From Priapulus caudatus (lineage: Eukaryota; Priapulida; Priapulimorpha; Priapulimorphida; Priapulidae): a stretch of 23,421 bases of DNA. Where the stretch lies: contig NW_014577105.1 of assembly GCF_000485595.1 (NCBI RefSeq), forward strand, positions 403,918 to 427,338, in the 5' to 3' direction. Positions 20,138-23,421 of the stretch are shown here, in pieces (the first letter of the stretch is position 1; each line of letters starts with the position of its first letter). Made by a program: the position numbers and the translations under genes. A model generated the notes under the pieces. The model was not told the DNA's origin, made no database searches, and saw only the letters and a program-made list of their open reading frames with translations.

Positions 20138-22679
20138 GGTACTATACGAATATATATATATAGTAGAAAAGTTTTTAGGTTGCACGATATTCAGTTGTTA
20201 TAGTTGAAAAAAGAAGAAGAATTCTACATTTAGTTTTACACTATATAATTACTATATGTATATCATGTATATAATTTATCTATATGCAGACGAGCATGAC
20301 GTGTCAGTAACCAACTGTTTCGCTCACGACGGCACGGGTTACTACAAGGTGCTTCTCATCGACGCTGATGGGTACGCTAACCAGTTCTTTTCACCAGGCT
20401 GCGGGTGATACCGAAAAAGAAAGATTAAATGATCTTTGATTTCTTTGTTGCAATCGTCTCAAACGCATGTTATTAGCTCACGCGCGCGATCAGGTGCGGT
20501 TTTAGCGCTGCCGTAATTCCTGTTAATTCTGCGCCAACAGCGACAGCAACATATTAATCAGAGTTCCTGGTTGCAAAACCGATATAGTCCACCGAGACAC
20601 ATAGCAGACGAGTCTTATGTGACTTTGAATGTTGCCAGGCGCAATCTACATAGACATGGTCCGTGTATTACGCATACAATAATCAGCTAACAATGATGCC
20701 TGCGTGAAACGAGTTAGCTTCGGTACAACAACAATCACACGTCAACATGTCTGCGGCTTTCATACAGGTGTTCGACAAACAAGGACTTCATTAGTGAGCT
20801 GCAGCAAAGCGAAAGTGGTTACAACGCGGAGAAGAATATCTACACTACGTTCAAGGCTTTCAAGTTCCCCGATCGCTACAACGTATACTTTCAGTGTAGC
20901 ATTGAAGTCTGCTCAGGACAGTGCTCGACGGTAAGCGACTCTTCACTCAGCCTCAGATAGAAATGTACTGCGTTTCCTCTTCTTCGCACTCCTCTTCTTC
21001 TTCTTTTTTTTCTTCTTTTTTTTTCTTCTTCTTCATCACCACCACCATCATCTTCTTTTGCTTCTGCCTCTTCTTCTTCCTCTTCTTTATTTCTTTTTCT
21101 TTTCCCCTTTTCTTTCATATAGGGAAGATTCCCGTATCTGAATCAAGATGCAGAGACACACCTTCCCCAGAGTATTATAGTTTTTTTTATGAGTGAATGA
21201 AGTGCCCTGCAGAATATTATCATGCCCTGGGAAGAGTATCCGACGACAAACGCAAAGACTTGCATAGTTTTGTCGTATAGCTATATACATAGAATTGCGT
21301 ATATGTCGAGTATTTTCGTTGGTTGGTGCACCATGGAAACTATCTTACCCATGGCATTAACATGGTCGTGCACCTGTGCTATGATCCTACATCTAATTTA
21401 TTCATCTTCTTGGGAGAGAATTATCCTACTCTATGTGCAAAGACTTACGTTGCTGTAGGGTATTAACGCACTCTGGTATCACGACGGTAAGGTGTCGCTA
21501 TTCGACATGGATGCTCAGTTCATGTCTTGCTATACATCATCTCCATATTATATGTATATGACAGGCAGACACCAAGAATGTTTCTATCCATTGCGTTTAT
21601 TTTACACGTACACACTGGAGCATTAGTATTAATACGTATAATTCCCATTATCCGCGTATACCCAATGGATCCGTGTTATGTGTTCAGATGTCAGCACACT
21701 CATTTTTCAGAACCGAATTGGCATTGATGTATAATGCGTGTGTATAAAGCTACTGGTGCCGCCTGAAGTTTGATAAAGTAGAGTATACAAACTCCCCGGA
21801 CAGCTATAAACTCAGCATATGGAAACTACCATTTTTCATGATAGATAAACTGTTAATGCTAGTAACAACTATGACTGTTTATAACGAGAATGCAGTTTTG
21901 TAATCTCTCTAATGTTTTCAACCAAAAATACACCTATATCGACCCACCCCACAAACATGCAACCCGTGTCCAAAACAGCGCATTACGTTATTAAGTGATG
22001 AAAAAATCAATGCGATCTTCATGTACTATCGCGAGTGTTTTGTTCCTGCAGAAGCAGTCGTGCCGCAACGATGTCTACGGGAGCAGCAATGACGGTTACA
22101 GTCAAAATAATCGGCTTAAGAGATCCGTGTCGGGTAACAGCTCGGTCACTGTGGAGCCACCAGTAATCAATGCCACCAGTACAGCAGCGAGCGCCACTAA
22201 CTCATCGACAGTTGACCAGAGAGAGCTGTTTAGGGCACTGACGGTGATACTTCCTGGCGAGGAGCCTCTATCTGACAGTACGTGTATACCATAACATTCA
22301 TCCATTAATTGACATGCATGTTCTCGCGCGTGTGTGTTTGCGTGCGCGTGTGTACGCGTGTGAGGGAATGCGAATATATATGTATGTGCGCATGCCGAGA
22401 GCAGGGATAGGCAAGCCCATACGGTTGGCGCCATCTACATTATGGTTAGATTATATGTTATTTGTTATAGGTTTCGAACTCGGCAGGCGGTTTGCTACTC
22501 AGCAGGGCATGTGCATTACGAGGGCTGGCTTCGCATGGGGCATGGCGATCATGGGCGGCATCTTACTCGTGTCTGCGCTGCTCTGCCTCACCATGTACAT
22601 GCGCGCACGCAGAACCACGGAGACGGACGCCGTCGACGACATCATGATGGAGAAGCAAAAAGCCTCTGAGAAGCTCTAA
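16083..22679 (+). CDS. Glycine-rich, ZP-domain type I membrane protein (9 coding exons, 783 aa)
   Basis: Join of 16083-16121, 16360-17455, 17740-17939, 18695-18897, 19628-19761, 20290-20371, 20768-20930, 22052-22277 and 22471-22679. All introns are GT-AG and phases agree (0,1,0,2,1,2,0,1); the sum is 2352 nt. Visible in the product: signal peptide 1 to about 20; Tyr/His-rich head with Cys84 and Cys89; Gly-rich repeats about 94-375; ZP-N with Cys384, 416, 435, 484; ZP-C with Cys567, 586, 628, 633, 637, 643; RLKR at 660-663; sequons at Asn668, 679, 689; hydrophobic stretch LTVILPG before the membrane; transmembrane helix about 733-757; tail ending KASEKL. Known of the family: ZP modules polymerise into extracellular filaments after furin-type cleavage releases them from the membrane. 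Inferred: an apical or cuticular matrix protein whose Gly-rich arm gives a silk-like coat. The start ATG has stops TAA and TGA in frame just upstream and G at -3. Orthology and tissue are unknown. Confidence 0.93.
16360..17455 (+). CDS. Exon 2: Tyr/His head and glycine-rich repeat region
   Basis: The acceptor CATCGTCAG ends at 16359. The exon encodes residues 14-378 and ends in phase 1 before donor GTGAGT at 17456. It opens TGQGFAAGGHG, continues through a Tyr/His/Thr-rich head containing CYGYDC (residues 84-89), then the glycine-rich blocks. The frame stays open upstream to an ATG at 16306, but that lies in intron 1 and would lack a signal peptide, so it is not used as start. The exon holds almost half of the protein and is far more GC-rich than its flanks because of GGC/GGT codons. 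Confidence 0.92.
16690..17019 (+). repeat. 15-bp coding minisatellite: 22 pentapeptides [Y/H/D]-G-[G/R]-G-G
   Basis: Twenty-two consecutive 15-nt units within exon 2, residues 124-233. First residues run Y Y Y H D Y Y H D Y Y H Y S H Y Y D H Y Y D; Arg occurs at position 3 in six units. A higher-order 4-unit period (Y-Y-H-D) is visible in the first half. The array is continued by the degenerate unit HGSQD. Confidence 0.93.
17233..17370 (+). repeat. 54-bp coding repeat, 18 residues, 2 copies plus a partial
   Basis: Copies at 17233-17286 and 17287-17340 encode YGSSGYGSNGGG[D/A]YGNSG and differ by a single base (GAC to GCC). A third, partial copy starts at 17341 and runs into YGSQN. The composition changes from Gly/His/Asp to Gly/Ser/Tyr/Asn compared with the pentapeptide array upstream. 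Confidence 0.92.
17740..17939 (+). CDS. Exon 3: ZP-N, first three cysteines
   Basis: The acceptor AATTCTAG ends at 17739. Its first two bases complete an Asp codon begun by exon 2. Residues 380-445 contain KCDSD, FTVELTF, SFYGKVFAKG, YMCSVQ and LDGCGTQ, the usual ZP-N pattern: Cys, beta strand with alternating hydrophobics, aromatic-G motif, Cys, then CGT. It ends with two AAG codons before donor GTAAGC at 17940, phase 0. Confidence 0.93.
18158..18656. mobile_element. MITE-like DNA transposon in intron 3 (499 bp)
   Basis: Left end CAGGCCGTAGCCAGC followed by a 12-G run and TTCG; right end, read inward, CAGGCCCGTAGCCGAG, a 9-G run and TTCG. These are imperfect terminal inverted repeats. The hexamer TATGTG directly flanks both ends (18152-18157 and 18657-18662), an apparent target-site duplication. 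The inside is rich in G and C runs with an A/T palindrome near 18503-18529 and no credible transposase, so it is non-autonomous. TIRs starting CAGG with GTAGCCAG are common among hAT-like and related elements, but a 6-bp duplication is not typical hAT (8 bp), so the superfamily is left open. Confidence 0.75.
18695..18897 (+). CDS. Exon 4: end of ZP-N and linker to ZP-C
   Basis: The acceptor TTTGTTTAG ends at 18694, only 38 bases after the end of a transposon-like insert. Residues 446-512 include YSYHNTLVVME, then SSDRAYAIFC with Cys484 as fourth ZP-N cysteine; this matches the family pattern of N-T-hydrophobic strand followed by D-x-A-x-x-V-x-C. After it comes a Gln/Pro/Gly linker. The donor GTAAGT starts at 18898, phase 2. 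Confidence 0.92.
19628..19761 (+). CDS. Exon 5: start of ZP-C
   Basis: The acceptor CTTCCCCAG ends at 19627 and the first base completes Pro513. Residues 514-557 include VYLKVVDGHDPSGSP and LVVGQYASLIVYY, the opening ZP-C strands (family pattern: hydrophobic strand, DG-x-DP, L-x-V-G, L-x-L-x-I-x-Y). VYLKVV is a candidate for the internal hydrophobic patch that controls polymerisation in ZP proteins. The donor GTAAGT starts at 19762, phase 1. Confidence 0.92.
20100..20162. repeat. (AT)n tract in intron 5, right edge of copy 2 homology
   Basis: AT repeats 20100-20137 and 20149-20162. Homology with copy 1 (7768-7812) is lost here. Confidence 0.85.
20290..20371 (+). CDS. Exon 6: ZP-C, fifth ZP cysteine
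   Basis: The acceptor ATATGCAG ends at 20289. It reads EHDVSVTNCFAHDGTGYYKV then LLIDAD, the standard ZP-C segment D-x-x-V-x-N-C-x-A followed by L-I-D-x-D-G-C. The donor GTACGC at 20372 was chosen because splicing there joins ..DADG to the Cys that opens exon 7, giving the expected DADGC; reading through instead reaches a stop within 12 codons. Confidence 0.9.
20768..20930 (+). CDS. Exon 7: ZP-C, cysteine-rich end
   Basis: The acceptor TTCATACAG ends at 20767. Residues 586-639 contain CSTNKDFIS, TTFKAFKFPDRYNVYFQC and SIEVCSGQCST. The F-x-A-F-x-F-P and F-x-C-x-x-x-x-C-x-x-x-C pattern is diagnostic for the C-terminal half of ZP modules. The donor GTAAGC begins at 20931, phase 0. Confidence 0.92.
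20978..21118 (+). repeat. (TTC)n-type polypyrimidine tract in intron 7
   Basis: About 140 bases almost entirely T and C, interrupted by a short CATCACCACCACC patch. It ends directly before TTTCATATAG (AG at 21121-21122), making a strong-looking acceptor that the main splice model does not use. Confidence 0.8.
22052..22277 (+). CDS. Exon 8: last ZP cysteine, furin-type site, glycosylated stalk
   Basis: The acceptor TGTTCCTGCAG ends at 22051. It begins KQSCRND (Cys643, last ZP-C cysteine), then NNRLKRSVSGN: RLKR at residues 660-663 fits the R-x-K/R-R furin consensus in the position normal for ZP proteins. A Ser/Thr-rich stalk with NSS, NAT and NSS sequons follows, then RALTVILPG, a candidate external hydrophobic patch. 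The donor GTACGT starts at 22278, phase 1. Confidence 0.92.
22471..22679 (+). CDS. Exon 9: transmembrane helix, cytoplasmic tail and stop
   Basis: The acceptor TTGTTATAG ends at 22470 and the first two bases complete Ser715. After GRRFATQQGMCITR comes an uninterrupted hydrophobic stretch (residues 733-757, including GGILLVSALLCLTMY), then the basic stop-transfer sequence RARR and an acidic/basic tail of about 22 residues. This gives a type I topology. Stop TAA at 22677-22679. Confidence 0.92.
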
Positions 22680-23256
22680 CAGCTCATCCCACCTCCACTC
22701 TACCAAGCCTACCGTACTACTTACACCCTATATCCCCACCACACCCCCGTCAGCGCTGCTCAAACGAACTGAAATTAGCGAAGCTATTAGTATATATATA
22801 TATGTATATATATATATATAATATATATATATATATATAATTATATTAAGAGCCTATTCGCACTGTTTAACATAACGTGAACAGTTAGACGCCATGACGC
22901 CTGTAGCCGAAATCACATTAGAGACGGGCTTCGGACTTTAGAGTCCGAGTCGGAGTTTATGCCATGCGAAACGTTATTCGGTTTTTATTACGGTAGTAGA
23001 CGCGTGCATTTGTTCGCTTGTCGAAATAGCTCTCAATATAGTTCGAGTACTCATACATGGCAAGGTTCTTTAACTGTACTATGAACTCTAAACTCCAGTT
23101 ACCTCTCCCACCGATAGAGATAGAGAAAGAGAGAGGGAGAAACATTAACGACATGATATTTAAATCCGCCCATATTTTTAATATACAAGTTTTTATTCAT
23201 CGAGAAGAATTACGATTAAGAAGATGCGCGCCTTGCAAGTCGCGTTGTACGTGTAG

Positions 23257-23301
<45 letters not shown>

Positions 23302-23326
23302 TTTATATATACGTGTGTGTATACAT

Positions 23327-23421
<95 letters not shown>
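22680..23421. other. 3' flank / possible 3'UTR, microsatellite-rich
   Basis: Begins with a C-rich, plausibly untranslated stretch after the stop, then (AT)n at 22791-22842, unique sequence, (AT)n 23261-23289, (CA)n 23289-23301 and (GT)n from about 23330 to the window end. No AATAAA or ATTAAA was found on the + strand, so the transcript end is not located. Confidence 0.6.

Noticed and set aside
20361-20409. Read-through of exon 6 ending ..SPGCG and TGA
   Set aside because: Splicing at GTACGC (20372) restores the family-typical DADGC across exons 6 and 7; the read-through end has no family match.

Overview
This is nuclear DNA of an animal, most likely an invertebrate. The evidence is a nine-exon gene with GT-AG introns of 193 to 1121 bases, a product with an extracellular ZP (zona pellucida-type) module, abundant (CA)n, (GT)n and (AT)n microsatellites, and a MITE-like DNA transposon inside an intron. 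The sequence alone does not fix the phylum.

The main content is one complete gene on the + strand, coding exons 16083-16121, 16360-17455, 17740-17939, 18695-18897, 19628-19761, 20290-20371, 20768-20930, 22052-22277 and 22471-22679. The splice phases agree at every junction and the joined reading frame gives 783 residues. In order they are: a signal peptide, a Tyr/His-containing head, a very glycine-rich region (22 tandem pentapeptides, then 18-residue Gly/Ser/Tyr repeats), a ZP-N half with four cysteines, a ZP-C half with six cysteines, a furin-type RLKR site, a short ectodomain stalk with three N-glycosylation sequons, one transmembrane helix and a short cytoplasmic tail. This is a silk-like or cuticle-like structural protein fused to a ZP polymerisation module. 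No gene symbol can be assigned.

The first 7.8 kb (1 to about 7,770) repeats 12954 to about 20,100, in the same orientation and order, carrying the upstream flank, exons 1-5 and the intronic transposon. In this first copy every exon is broken by small indels, mostly extra bases. Introns are hit as hard as exons and base substitutions are few. The copy stops in an (AT)n tract just before a 25-base N gap. It therefore looks more like an uncorrected long-read duplicate of the same locus (false duplication or badly corrected haplotig) than a naturally decayed paralogue, although a real partial tandem duplication is not excluded.

Between the copies, 7877-12953 holds long compound (GT/CA)n and (AT)n arrays separated by unique sequence in which I recognise no gene. 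The 3' flank of the gene (22680-23421) is largely AT-rich and microsatellite DNA with no canonical AATAAA.
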